A DNA stretch of 39,508 bases from Modestobacter caceresii (lineage in GTDB: Bacteria; Actinomycetota; Actinomycetes; Mycobacteriales; Geodermatophilaceae). The notes below the pieces were generated by a model. The model was not told the DNA's origin and did no database searches. It saw only the letters and a list, made by a program, of their open reading frames with translations. The DNA lies in assembly GCF_000761485.1 (NCBI RefSeq), contig NZ_JPMX01000052.1, forward strand, positions 16,252 to 55,759, given 5' to 3'. Positions 17,030-25,106 of the stretch are shown here, one piece after another. Each line of letters opens with the position of its first letter. Position 1 is the stretch's first letter. The translations under genes were made by a program, and so were the position numbers.

Positions 17030-17548
17030 TCAGGCCGACGTGGACAGGCTGCGCACGCTGCTGGTCGTCGTGAGGGCGAGCCGGCGGCTGATCCGCAGCC
17101 CCTGGTCGGCCAGGGCGAACGTCGCCTCGATGACGTCCTCGGGCCGCACCAGCGCCGCCGGCACGATGCCGCGGACGATGGTGGTGATGCTCTGGACGAC
17201 CCCGGCAACGGCGTCCTCGCCACTGGCGGCGGCCTCCTGCAGCTGCCGCCGGGCGCGCTCCTGCTCCTGGTCGCGCAGCTCGGCCAGCAGCCCGGCGCGG
17301 GCCTGCTCGAGCACCCGGTCGACCTGCTGGCGCTCGTCGGTGGAATCGGGGCCGGACGCCACCAGCTCGCCCGCGACCAGCCGCCGGGCACGCTGCGCCA
17401 CGTCCTCGTGGGTCCGGGCCAGCTCCCGGAGCTCGACGTCCGAGCCCGTGGACGCCTCCGGGGCGACCCGCTCCCCCGCCTCGGGTGCAGCGCCGGGCTG
17501 GTCCTTGGTCGCCTGGCTGGACTTCGTCGTGCTCGTCGGTCCGGTCAT
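17030..17548 (-). CDS. Unknown protein with coiled coil and phasin-like C-terminus
   Basis: 172 residues. Residues 1-45 are polar and look disordered (TKSSQATKDQPGAAPEAGER). Residues 45-115 are charged and helical with a coiled-coil look (ERQQVDRVLEQARAGLLAEL). Residues 120-165 form an amphipathic helix region (RPEDVIEATFALADQGLRIS). This arrangement recalls phasins or small surface-coating proteins, but I cannot assign a family. Start ATG 17548 is supported by GGAGGAG at ideal spacing; an upstream ATG at 17575 has no such site. It lies 155 bp downstream of the blh gene on the same strand and may or may not belong to that transcript. Confidence 0.65.
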   Translation of the reverse strand: MTGPTSTTKSSQATKDQPGAAPEAGERVAPEASTGSDVELRELARTHEDVAQRARRLVAGELVASGPDSTDERQQVDRVLEQARAGLLAELRDQEQERARRQLQEAAASGEDAVAGVVQSITTIVRGIVPAALVRPEDVIEATFALADQGLRISRRLALTTTSSVRSLSTSA

Positions 17549-17703
17549 GAGGTGCTCCTCCTGTGCTCGGTCCATCGGGACCCCCAGGCTCGGCTCGGCA
17601 GGTGAACGTCCGGGGGGCCGTGTGGGGACAACCGGCGAGTCCGCTCCGAACTCGGGCGCAGCCCAGGCGTGTCGTCCGGTGTGTCGGCGGCCTGCGCCGG
17701 CGC

Positions 17704-18696
17704 TCAGCCGCCCGCCGACGGGTCCACCCGCACGGGCTGTTGCTGGAGCCTGGCCGGCGACCGCCGGTCGAGCAGCGCCACCACCGCCATGTGCGGGACG
17801 GTGAGGCCGAGGAGGACGGCCAGCGCGCCGGCCGTCCAGTCGGGTCGTTGCGCACCGAGCACGAGGAGTGCGATGCCGGCGAGGGCCACCCCGGTGGGGA
17901 CGGCGGCCGCCGTGGCGTAGCGGAGCAGCGGGGCGCCGAGCCGGCCGGCCGTCAGGTCCGCGCCGTTGCGGGGGTCGAGCACGAGCAGGCGCCCGATGTG
18001 GCGGACGGCGTGCCAGCCACCGAAGTACGCGCCGAAGGCCGCAGCCGGCGGAGCGAGGGTGAACAGCGCGGCCAGCAGGCCGGCCTCGGCCGCCCACCCG
18101 GGCCGGCCGCAGGCCAGCGCAGCGCACACGGTGCCGAGCAGGGCCACAGCGACGACGGCGAGCGCAGCCTGCCGGACGCCGGGTGTGAGCAACCCCGGCA
18201 GCTCCGGTGACAGCGCCGCCAGCACCCGGTCGGCCTCCTCGGGCCACCGGGCGAGCGGGACGGCGATGGGCAGCCCGCCCAGGCCCACGACCGGCGCGAC
18301 GTCCCGCAGCGCGGGCCGCCACGGGGTCCCCGACCGCTCGGCGTCGAACGCCACCTCGCCCATGCCGAAGTGCACCGCGGAGACGACGAACAACAGCAGC
18401 AGGCTCACCACCGGGGTCACGAGGAGGGCGCCCAGCGCGAGGAGCGCCGTGACCGCGTAGCCGACCAGGACGCCCGGGCGCAGCATCCGCTCCGGTCGCC
18501 CGGCCACCCAGTCCGGGACCAGGTGGTCGACCGCACCGTGCGGCAACCCGACCAGCACCCCGACGGCCAGGATGCCCAGCCCCCACGCCGAGACCTGCGC
18601 GGGCAGCAGCACGGCCACCGCGACGACCGCGCCGACGACCCCGACCGACAGCCGGGTCGTCAGCGCGGTCACCCGCAGCGGTGCGCGTGCGGTCAC
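17704..18696 (-). CDS. blh: Brp/Blh beta-carotene 15,15'-dioxygenase
   Basis: 330 residues, polytopic membrane protein. It cleaves beta-carotene into two retinals, the chromophore of the rhodopsins here. Family motifs with the iron-ligand histidines are present: VGLPHGAVDHLVPDW (about residue 53), FVVSAVHFGMGE (about 110), FGAYFGGWHAVRHIGRLL (about 225), and GLTVPHMAVVALLD (about 307). About eight hydrophobic segments. Start GTG 18696 is 16 bp after the stop of the rhodopsin gene, so the two are surely co-transcribed. Beta-carotene synthesis genes are not in the window. Assignment is firm from motifs plus context. Confidence 0.93.
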   Translation of the reverse strand: MTARAPLRVTALTTRLSVGVVGAVVAVAVLLPAQVSAWGLGILAVGVLVGLPHGAVDHLVPDWVAGRPERMLRPGVLVGYAVTALLALGALLVTPVVSLLLLFVVSAVHFGMGEVAFDAERSGTPWRPALRDVAPVVGLGGLPIAVPLARWPEEADRVLAALSPELPGLLTPGVRQAALAVVAVALLGTVCAALACGRPGWAAEAGLLAALFTLAPPAAAFGAYFGGWHAVRHIGRLLVLDPRNGADLTAGRLGAPLLRYATAAAVPTGVALAGIALLVLGAQRPDWTAGALAVLLGLTVPHMAVVALLDRRSPARLQQQPVRVDPSAGG

Positions 18697-18712
18697 GACG
18701 CCGCCCGGCGGA

Positions 18713-19552
18713 TCAGGCAGCCCGACCCGGAGCCGCCACGTCGGTGATGCCGCCGCGGGGCATGGTGACGTCGGAGGCGACGGCCTCGTCGTGGCCCTCG
18801 CGCTTGCTCACCTTCCGGGCGATGACCGCCAGCAGGATGCCGTAGACGACCTTGGAGGTGATGTCGGCGACGGTGTAGGTGATCTGCCGGGCGACCACGC
18901 CGTCGGCGGAGTCCCAGATGGCCGGCATCAGGTAGGCGCCGGGGTAGAGCATCCAGGAGACCAGCAGCAGCCACCACACGGCCTTGACCAGCGGGCGGAC
19001 CTCCGCGGGCAGCCGGCCGACGTTGCCGTACACGGTGCGGTACACCAGCGCCAGGATCACCAGGAAGAACACCGTGCTGATCGATCCCCAGATCCAGAAC
19101 GGCGCGCTGCGCTCGACCTCGTAGAACTGGCCGGCGTAGCCGGTGTAGATCATCCCGAGCCCGGCGACGGTGAAGACGATCCAGCCGCGGCGGAACGCGG
19201 CGCCGGTCACCCCCAGGACGATCAGCATCTGGAGCAGCAGCACCGGCACGTCGATCGTCCAGTTCATGTACCGGTAGCCGTTGGAGAACAGCGTGCCGGT
19301 CTGGCTGAACGCCTCGCCGTCCCAGCTGAAGGCGCTGTCCCACTTCTGGGAGATGACCAGCAGCTCCAGGAACGCCGACAGCATCACGACCGCGGACAGG
19401 GTCGAGGACAGCTGGTACCGGGGCAACGAGTTCTTGCTGGTCAGCAGGAAGTACACCAGGCCGGCCGCCATCGCGGCGTAACCGAGGGTGAAGACGTGGG
19501 ACCCGATGGTGAACTGGAAGAAGTCGTAGCTGAAGGTGTTCTCGACGTTCAC
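18713..19552 (-). CDS. Type-1 rhodopsin of the NDQ class, predicted light-driven sodium pump
   Basis: 279 residues, seven helices. Helix C reads GYRYMNWTIDVPVLLLQMLI, giving R94, N97, D101 and Q108: the N-D-Q triad of sodium pumps such as KR2 (N112, D116, Q123) at identical spacing. Helix G carries D230 and the retinal lysine K234 (YTVADITSKVVYG). Other KR2 landmarks are kept: SWMLYPGAYLMP, E145 in GQFYEVE and R222. Residues that differ: KR2 N61 aligns with S50, G263 with A242, and D102 with T87. The first two tune ion selectivity in KR2 and D102 helps bind sodium at the oligomer interface, so pumping needs testing. GTG start with AGGAG 6 bp upstream. Followed by blh after 16 bp; preceded by a response regulator gene. 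Confidence 0.93.
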   Translation of the reverse strand: MNVENTFSYDFFQFTIGSHVFTLGYAAMAAGLVYFLLTSKNSLPRYQLSSTLSAVVMLSAFLELLVISQKWDSAFSWDGEAFSQTGTLFSNGYRYMNWTIDVPVLLLQMLIVLGVTGAAFRRGWIVFTVAGLGMIYTGYAGQFYEVERSAPFWIWGSISTVFFLVILALVYRTVYGNVGRLPAEVRPLVKAVWWLLLVSWMLYPGAYLMPAIWDSADGVVARQITYTVADITSKVVYGILLAVIARKVSKREGHDEAVASDVTMPRGGITDVAAPGRAA

Positions 19553-19661
19553 GTCGTCTCCTGATCGGGAAGGCGGTGTCGTCGCTCTTCCGTCGTCGGC
19601 GGCACGGCGGATGCAGGCCGACTGCCACGGACCGGGCGCCGAGCCCGCCCGGCGGCGTGCG

Positions 19662-20294
19662 TCAGACGGGCAGGATGCCGCGCTCGTACGCGGCGGCGAC
19701 GGCGGCTGCCCGGTCGGTCACGCCCAGCTTGGTGAACACGTGCACCAGGTGCGTCTTCACCGTGGCCTCGCTGACGAACAGGCTCGCGGCGATCGCCCGG
19801 TTGGGCGTGCCCTGGGCGACCAGCCGCAGGACCGCCACCTCCCGCTCGGTCAGTTCCGTCCCGGACGTGCCGCGCATCCGGGTGACCACCTGCGTGGCCA
19901 CCGCCGGGGACAGCACGGACTCCCCGTCGGCCGCGGCATGGACGGCGGCGACCAGCTGGTCGCGGGGGGCGTCCTTGAGCACGTAGCCGGTGGCCCCGGC
20001 CTCGAGCGCCGCACGGACGTCCCGGGCGGTGGCGAAGGTGGAGAGGACCAGGACCCGCACCGGGTCCTCGCGCAGCGCGACGATCGCGTCCAGCCCGTCG
20101 CCCCGGGGCATCCGCAGGTCCAGCAGCAGGACGTCGGGCCGGAGGGCACGGACCAGGGCGACCGCCGCCACCCCGTCCCCGACCTCGCCGACCACCTCGA
20201 CGTCCGGCACCGCGGCGAGCATGCCGCGCAGACCGTCGCGCACCACCGGGTGGTCGTCGGCCAGCACCACCCGGACGGTGCGCCGCTCAGCCAC
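19662..20294 (-). CDS. NarL/LuxR-family response regulator
   Basis: 210 residues. Receiver: VRVVLADDHPVVRDGLRGML, phospho-acceptor aspartate in VLLLDLRMPRGDG, switch residue in VLVLSTFATARD, and lysine in GYVLKDAPRDQL, all intact. The C-terminal LuxR helix-turn-helix runs from LTEREVAVLRLVAQGTPNRA to SEATVKTHLVHVFTKLGV. It overlaps the upstream kinase gene by 8 bp and is therefore its partner. The rhodopsin gene begins 109 bp downstream on the same strand; read-through or direct regulation of the rhodopsin by this system is possible but unproven. Confidence 0.95.
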   Translation of the reverse strand: MAERRTVRVVLADDHPVVRDGLRGMLAAVPDVEVVGEVGDGVAAVALVRALRPDVLLLDLRMPRGDGLDAIVALREDPVRVLVLSTFATARDVRAALEAGATGYVLKDAPRDQLVAAVHAAADGESVLSPAVATQVVTRMRGTSGTELTEREVAVLRLVAQGTPNRAIAASLFVSEATVKTHLVHVFTKLGVTDRAAAVAAAYERGILPV

Positions 20295-21546
20295 GGGTCA
20301 CCGGCAGCCGCAGCGAGACCGCCGTCCCACCGCCCGGCTCGGACTCCACCAGCACCTCGCCGCCGACCCGCTCGGCTCGCTGCCGCATGCCGCGCAGGCC
20401 GAACCGGGCCCCCGCCGTCGCGCCGCCGACGGAGCCGGTCGCCGGGAAGCCCACCCCGTCGTCCCGGACGTCCAACAGCACCTCGTCGTCGAGGAAGGAC
20501 AGCGTGACCCCGACGCGGGCGGCCCGGGCGTGCCGGGTGACGTTCGCCAGCGACTCCCCCGCCACCCGCAGCAGGACGGCCTCGGCGTCGTCGGGCAGGG
20601 GCCGGGCGGCGCCGGTGACGACCAGCTCGGCGCGCGCACCGGTGCGGGTCACCCAGTCCCGCACCAGCCGGTCCAGCGCGGCCGGCGCGTCGGCGTCGTC
20701 CAGCTGGGACGGCAACAGCCCCTCCACGGACCGCCGGGCCTCCACCAGGGCGGAACGGGCCAGCTCGGTCGCCGCATCCACCCGCTGCGCGACGGCTGCG
20801 GGGGCGGCGTCGTCGGTGACCGCCTGCAGCTGGGTGACCACCCCCACCAGGCTCTGCGCGATGGTGTCGTGGATCTCCAGGGCCAGCCGCTCCCGCTCCT
20901 CGTGCCGGCCCGCCTCCCGGGCGCGCTCGAGGAGCGCCGCGTGCAGGTCGGCGTTCTCGGCCAGCGCATCGGCCAGCCGGGCGTTGGTCCGCTCCAGCTC
21001 GTCGATGGTGGCGACCCGCGCCGCGGCGAGCGCGTGCTCGTCACGCTCCATCCGGACGAAGAACAGCACGAGCCCCGCGTTGAGCGCGAACAGCCCCAGG
21101 AACGCAGCGGCCTGGGTCCGGTCGGCCGGTGGCAGGCCACCGGACTGCGCACCGGCCAGGGTGAGCGCGGTGAGGAGCACCAGCGGGGTCACCAGCCGGC
21201 GCGGCGCGTGCTCGGCCGTGTCGAAGTAGCCGACGAAGGCGAAGGCCCCGAAGAACGGGTTGATGCAGACCAGGACGAAGGCGGCGACGGTGCGAGCGGA
21301 CACGTAGACCGCACTGAGCCGGTCCGGGCCGCCCGGACGGTGGTCCCACCGGCGGTCGACCACCCAGGCGTGCCCGGCCGCGACGGCGCCGACCAGCACC
21401 GCCGCGGTCGTCCACGCCGCCGACCCCCGGTCGAACAGGTGCATCGACGCGGCGGCGAGCGCGGTGGCCAGGGCGAGGACCAGGTAGGGGCCGCGCCGGA
21501 GCAGGAAGCGCCAGCGCACCTCGACGGCGGCCCCTGGAGCGGTCAC
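20287..21546 (-). CDS. Sensor histidine kinase (HisKA_3, NarX/DesK type)
   Basis: 419 residues. Five to six N-terminal membrane helices (for instance GPYLVLALATALAAASMHLF, AAVLVGAVAAGHAWVV, AFVLVCINPFFGAFAFVGYF, AAFLGLFALNAGLVLFFVRM) form the sensor. A coiled coil leads to the phospho-acceptor histidine in ERLALEIHDTIAQSLVGVVT. ATP-binding motifs: LRVAGESLANVTRHA (N box), DVRDDGVGF (G1) and RFGLRGMRQRAERVGG (G2). GTG 21546 is chosen for its GGAGG site; a GTG/ATG-type start at 21573 would add 9 residues. It sits 37 bp after the ABC permease and before its response regulator, forming an exporter plus two-component unit that mirrors the module at 13093-16954. Confidence 0.93.
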   Translation of the reverse strand: MTAPGAAVEVRWRFLLRRGPYLVLALATALAAASMHLFDRGSAAWTTAAVLVGAVAAGHAWVVDRRWDHRPGGPDRLSAVYVSARTVAAFVLVCINPFFGAFAFVGYFDTAEHAPRRLVTPLVLLTALTLAGAQSGGLPPADRTQAAAFLGLFALNAGLVLFFVRMERDEHALAAARVATIDELERTNARLADALAENADLHAALLERAREAGRHEERERLALEIHDTIAQSLVGVVTQLQAVTDDAAPAAVAQRVDAATELARSALVEARRSVEGLLPSQLDDADAPAALDRLVRDWVTRTGARAELVVTGAARPLPDDAEAVLLRVAGESLANVTRHARAARVGVTLSFLDDEVLLDVRDDGVGFPATGSVGGATAGARFGLRGMRQRAERVGGEVLVESEPGGGTAVSLRLPVTRG

Positions 21547-21583
21547 CGGTGCCTCCCCTCCCACAGCCTGCACTGCCCGGAGC

Positions 21584-22357
21584 TCACTGCCAGCGGAAGC
21601 ATCGCACCGCCAGGACCGCCAGCACGACGGCCCAGCCGGCGACGACCAGCACCTGCAGCAGCGTCGGCAGCTCTCCGGCCTGGGCCCGGTCCAACGCCAG
21701 CGCTGCCGCGCCGGTCGGCGTCGCGGCCACGACGTCGCGGACGAGCCCGCTCATCGCGCTCACCGGGTACCAGACACCGGCGGTGAACATGAGCGGGAAG
21801 AAGACGACGGTGCCCACGGTCGAGGCGGCCCGGGAGGAGGGCGCCGTCCCGGACACCAGCGCCCCGATGCCGAAGACGGCGACCAGGGCGAGCAGGTAGG
21901 CCAGCGCCCAGGCCGGCAGGGCGGCGGGCAGCGGGACGCCGAACGCCAGCCGGCCGACGGCGAGCACGAGGCCCACCGACACCAGCACCGCGGCCGCGTG
22001 CAGCGCGACCTGGGCACCGAGCACGTGCGCGGCCCGGGCCGGGGTGGTGGCGATCCGGCGCAGCACCTGGCGTTCCCGGTAGGCGCTGATCACCGCCGGC
22101 ATCGCCGTGACCCCGGCCATGATCGCGGCCAGCAGGCAGGAGACCGGCACGTAGGCGGCCACGAAGCTGACCCCGCCGAACTCCGCCGACGGCTCGTCGA
22201 ACCCCGGGACGAGGCCGAGGACGACCAGCAGCAGAGTGGGGAACATCAGGATCCAGAAGAGCGAGCCGGGCTCGCGCAGGAACAGCCGGGTCTCGGTGGC
22301 CAGGACGGCCCGGCCCGGGCGGGCCCGACGGCTGCCGGTGGGGCGGGTGGCGGTCAC
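21584..22357 (-). CDS. ABC-2 type permease (daunorubicin/NodJ-like)
   Basis: 257 residues with six membrane segments: FWILMFPTLLLVVLGLVPG, VAAYVPVSCLLAAIMAGVTA, a helix around ALHAAAVLVSVGLVLAVG, WALAYLLALVAVFGIGALV, TVGTVVFFPLMFTAGVWYPV and LLQVLVVAGWAVVLAVLAV. The ISAYRERQVLRRIATTPARA amphipathic loop is diagnostic of the ABC-2 family that includes drug exporters and NatB. GTG start overlaps the ATPase gene by 4 bp. Forms an exporter with that ATPase; substrate unknown. Confidence 0.9.
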   Translation of the reverse strand: MTATRPTGSRRARPGRAVLATETRLFLREPGSLFWILMFPTLLLVVLGLVPGFDEPSAEFGGVSFVAAYVPVSCLLAAIMAGVTAMPAVISAYRERQVLRRIATTPARAAHVLGAQVALHAAAVLVSVGLVLAVGRLAFGVPLPAALPAWALAYLLALVAVFGIGALVSGTAPSSRAASTVGTVVFFPLMFTAGVWYPVSAMSGLVRDVVAATPTGAAALALDRAQAGELPTLLQVLVVAGWAVVLAVLAVRCFRWQ

Positions 22358-23286
22358 GCGGACTCCTGCAAGGTGGGGGCCGCATCCTGGCGGCGGACGA
22401 GGTCGAGGTAGGCGTCGTCGAGGGTGGTGGCCGAGACCCGCAGGCCGACCGGCTCCACGCCGCGGGTCTGCAGTGCGTGGAGCACCGCGAGGACGCCGTC
22501 GTCGGTGCCGACGACCTCGAGCCGGTCACCACGCCGTTCGACCCCACCGACACCGGGCAACCCGGACAGCGCCGCCGCGGCGAGGACGTCGGCGGGAACG
22601 GTGAAGGACATGACCGTCGAGTTCGCCGAGCGGGCGACCACCTGCTCGGGCGTCCCCTCGGCGACGACGCGGCCGGCGGCCATGACGGCGATCCGGTCGC
22701 AGAGTTGCTGGGCCTCCTCCATCAGGTGGGTGACCAGCACGACCGTGGTGCCGCCGTCGCGGACCTCGCGCACCAGCTGCCAGGTGTCCCGGCGGGCCTC
22801 CGGGTCCAGGCCGGTGGTCAGCTCGTCGAGCAGCACCACCCGGGGCCGGCCGACGAGGGCGGTGGCGATCGCCAGCCGCTGCTGCTGGCCACCGGAGAGG
22901 TGGGCGTACCGGGCGTCCGCGACCTGCCGCAGGCCGAGGCGCTCGATGAGCTCGACCGGATCAGCGGGGTCGTCGTGGAAGGCGGCCACCATGGCCACCG
23001 CCTCACGGGCGGTGAGCTTGGCCTGCAGCCCGGAGCTCTGCAGCTGCACGCCCAGCACGCGGGTGACGGCGCGCCGGTCCTGCCAGGGCACGTGCCCGGC
23101 CACGCGGACCGTGCCGTGGTCGGGACGGGTGAGCCCGGCGATGCACTCGACCGTCGTCGTCTTGCCGGCGCCGTTGGGCCCCAGCACACCGACGATCTCG
23201 CCGTCGTGCACGTCGAGGTCCACGTGCTCGACGGCCACGGCGGAGCGGTACGTCTTGCGGAGGTCGCGGACCTCGATGAGCGGCAT
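22354..23286 (-). CDS. ABC transporter ATP-binding protein (DrrA/NatA-like)
   Basis: 310 residues. Walker A GVLGPNGAGKTTTVECIAGL, Q-loop region LQSSGLQ, signature HLSGGQQQRLAIATALVGRP, Walker B VVLLDELTTGLDPEAR, and H-loop LVTHLMEEAQQLCDR. Walker B has DEL where most relatives have DEP. The C-terminal extension (about 215-310) is typical of DrrA/NatA proteins. ATG 23286 is a normal start (MPLIEVRDLRKTY) without a strong ribosome binding site. First gene of the minus-strand run: ATPase, permease, kinase, regulator, rhodopsin, blh. Confidence 0.94.
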   Translation of the reverse strand: MPLIEVRDLRKTYRSAVAVEHVDLDVHDGEIVGVLGPNGAGKTTTVECIAGLTRPDHGTVRVAGHVPWQDRRAVTRVLGVQLQSSGLQAKLTAREAVAMVAAFHDDPADPVELIERLGLRQVADARYAHLSGGQQQRLAIATALVGRPRVVLLDELTTGLDPEARRDTWQLVREVRDGGTTVVLVTHLMEEAQQLCDRIAVMAAGRVVAEGTPEQVVARSANSTVMSFTVPADVLAAAALSGLPGVGGVERRGDRLEVVGTDDGVLAVLHALQTRGVEPVGLRVSATTLDDAYLDLVRRQDAAPTLQESA

Positions 23287-23454
23287 GGCACGACACTGGC
23301 AACGGTGCCGCGCCGTGCCATCGACCGACCGGCTGGAACCATCTCCACCGATCGGCGCCCGGAGCGGCTCTCCGGCGCGATGGCGGGCAGCGATGACTTC
23401 CGCGACCCGGCCGGGTCGAAGGGGCAGCGCCGACCGATCTGACTGGAGACCCCT

Positions 23455-24102
23455 GTGCCCGACACCACCACCCCCGAGCGCCTGTGGGCGGCGGCCCACG
23501 CCGAGCGCGCCGCCCTGGCCGACGACCTGGCCGAGCTGGACGAGGCGCAGTGGACGCAGCCCTCGCTGTGCGGGCGGTGGAGCGTCCAGGAGGTGGTGGC
23601 CCACCTGAGCGCAGCGGCCAGCACCGGGCGGGCACGCTGGCTGGTCAGCATGATCGGTGCGCGCTTCGACGCCGACGTGCACAACGCCCGACGGCTGACC
23701 GAGCACCTCGGCTCCACCCCCACCGAGACGCTGCAGCGCTTCCGCACGGTCGTCGACAGCACCACCGCCCCGTCCGGGCACACCGCCGCCTGGCTCGGCG
23801 AGGTCGTCGTCCACGCCCAGGACGTCCGCCGCCCGCTCGGTCTGCCCGGCCGGCCCCCGGTACCCGTGGTCACCGAGGTCGCCCGCTTCTACGCCGCCCG
23901 GGACTTCGCCGTGAACAGCCGCACGGCCGCCGCCGGCCTGCGCCTCCAGGCCGACGACGGGCCCTTCGCAGCGGGAGCTGGCCCGCTGGTCACCGGCACG
24001 ACCCTGGCGCTGACGATGGCCATGGCCGGGCGCGCGGCCTTCTGCGAGGACCTGACCGGCCCCGGCGTGCGTGTGCTGCGAGATCGGTGCGCACGTCCTT
24101 GA
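23455..24102 (+). CDS. Mycothiol-dependent maleylpyruvate isomerase-like (DinB fold) protein
   Basis: 215 residues. The N-terminal four-helix DinB/MDMPI domain is recognisable: RAALADDLAELDEAQWTQPS, then LCGRWSVQEVVAHLSAAAST, with the conserved His of VVAHL, and later LGEVVVHAQDVRRPLG, giving the second and third histidine metal ligands. Many actinobacterial homologues belong to the TIGR03083 group and presumably transfer or use mycothiol; the individual substrate is unknown. GTG 23455 follows GGAG. It is alone on the plus strand, divergent from the ABC block, with 168 bp between holding the promoters of both. Confidence 0.85.
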   Translation: MPDTTTPERLWAAAHAERAALADDLAELDEAQWTQPSLCGRWSVQEVVAHLSAAASTGRARWLVSMIGARFDADVHNARRLTEHLGSTPTETLQRFRTVVDSTTAPSGHTAAWLGEVVVHAQDVRRPLGLPGRPPVPVVTEVARFYAARDFAVNSRTAAAGLRLQADDGPFAAGAGPLVTGTTLALTMAMAGRAAFCEDLTGPGVRVLRDRCARP

Positions 24103-24175
24103 GCCGCTGGGAACCGCCGGACCGCGTGGGTACGTTGTCCTCGGAGCCGGCACACCGCCCTGGACGAGGAGCGCC

Positions 24176-24892
24176 ATGACCACCCCGCTGCCGACCGGCC
24201 CCGCCGGTGCCCTGGACGTGCGGGCCGACGACGAGGTGACCTGGTTGCTCTCGCTGGACCCCACGGTGATCGCCGTCCTCGGTGGCGTGCTCGTGACTCT
24301 CCTGCTGATCGCCGTGCTCGCCGGGTGGCTGGTCGTCCGGCGGGTCCGGCGCAGCCCTCTGGTGGCCCGGAGCCGGGAGATCGCCGCACGCAGCCGTGAG
24401 CTGGGCATGCAGGGCGCCACCGCCGTCGCGGCCCGCCGCCTGCCCCCGGGGCAGCGGCGCTCCTGTGCGGAACTGCAGCTCGAGGTCTGCCGCGCCCGGG
24501 ATCGGCTGCGTCGCCAGGTGGCGACCGCGCAAGCCGCCGGCGCCCACCTCGGCGAGATACCGGACCTGATGCCGTCGCTGGAGGCCGAGGGCAACCGGTT
24601 GGAGCAGCGCCTGCGGCAACGGGCGCTGGTGCCCGAGCCGACCGCCCGGGACGACCTGGAGCTGGAGGCCCGGGCCCACCTCGACACGCTCGCCGACGTC
24701 TGCGACGCGGTGTGGCAGGCGGAGCGGGTGGCGTCGGCGACCAGGCGGCCGACCACCGAGGTCGCCGACGCGGTCACCGCGCTGCGTGCGCACACGACCG
24801 CCTACCAGGAGCTCACATCCCCGCCGGTGGTGCCGCCGCTGTCCCCGACCACGCACCCGACGCCCCCAGCCCGGGAGCCCACCCAGCGGTGA
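24176..24892 (+). CDS. Membrane-anchored helical protein, unknown function
   Basis: 238 residues. A short polar N-terminus is followed by one membrane helix (VIAVLGGVLVTLLLIAVLAG, about residues 31-52) with a positive stop-transfer stretch (RRVRRS). The rest is charged and helical (RSCAELQLEVCRARDRLRRQ, EIPDLMPSLEAEGNRLEQRL) and probably cytoplasmic; the tail is Pro/Thr-rich (VVPPLSPTTHPTPPAREPTQ). I do not recognise a family. ATG 24176 has GAGGAG upstream. Two cysteines in the helical part are noted without further meaning. Confidence 0.75.
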   Translation: MTTPLPTGPAGALDVRADDEVTWLLSLDPTVIAVLGGVLVTLLLIAVLAGWLVVRRVRRSPLVARSREIAARSRELGMQGATAVAARRLPPGQRRSCAELQLEVCRARDRLRRQVATAQAAGAHLGEIPDLMPSLEAEGNRLEQRLRQRALVPEPTARDDLELEARAHLDTLADVCDAVWQAERVASATRRPTTEVADAVTALRAHTTAYQELTSPPVVPPLSPTTHPTPPAREPTQR

Positions 24893-25106
24893 GCGGCCAG
24901 TCGCTGTGATCCGGCCCGGTCGGACCCACCGGCCGGCCGGATCGCAATGGCGGCCATCATCCACCGCTGGTGCGCGTCGAGGCCGTCCCCCGGCAGGACC
25001 GCCGCACCAGGTGGTCGAGGAGCCAGACGCCTGCTTCTCCTACGTGGACTGAGAGTCCGGCGAGCAGGCCTCGGGTCGCCGTCCGGAGCGGAGGCGACCC
25101 CAGCGG

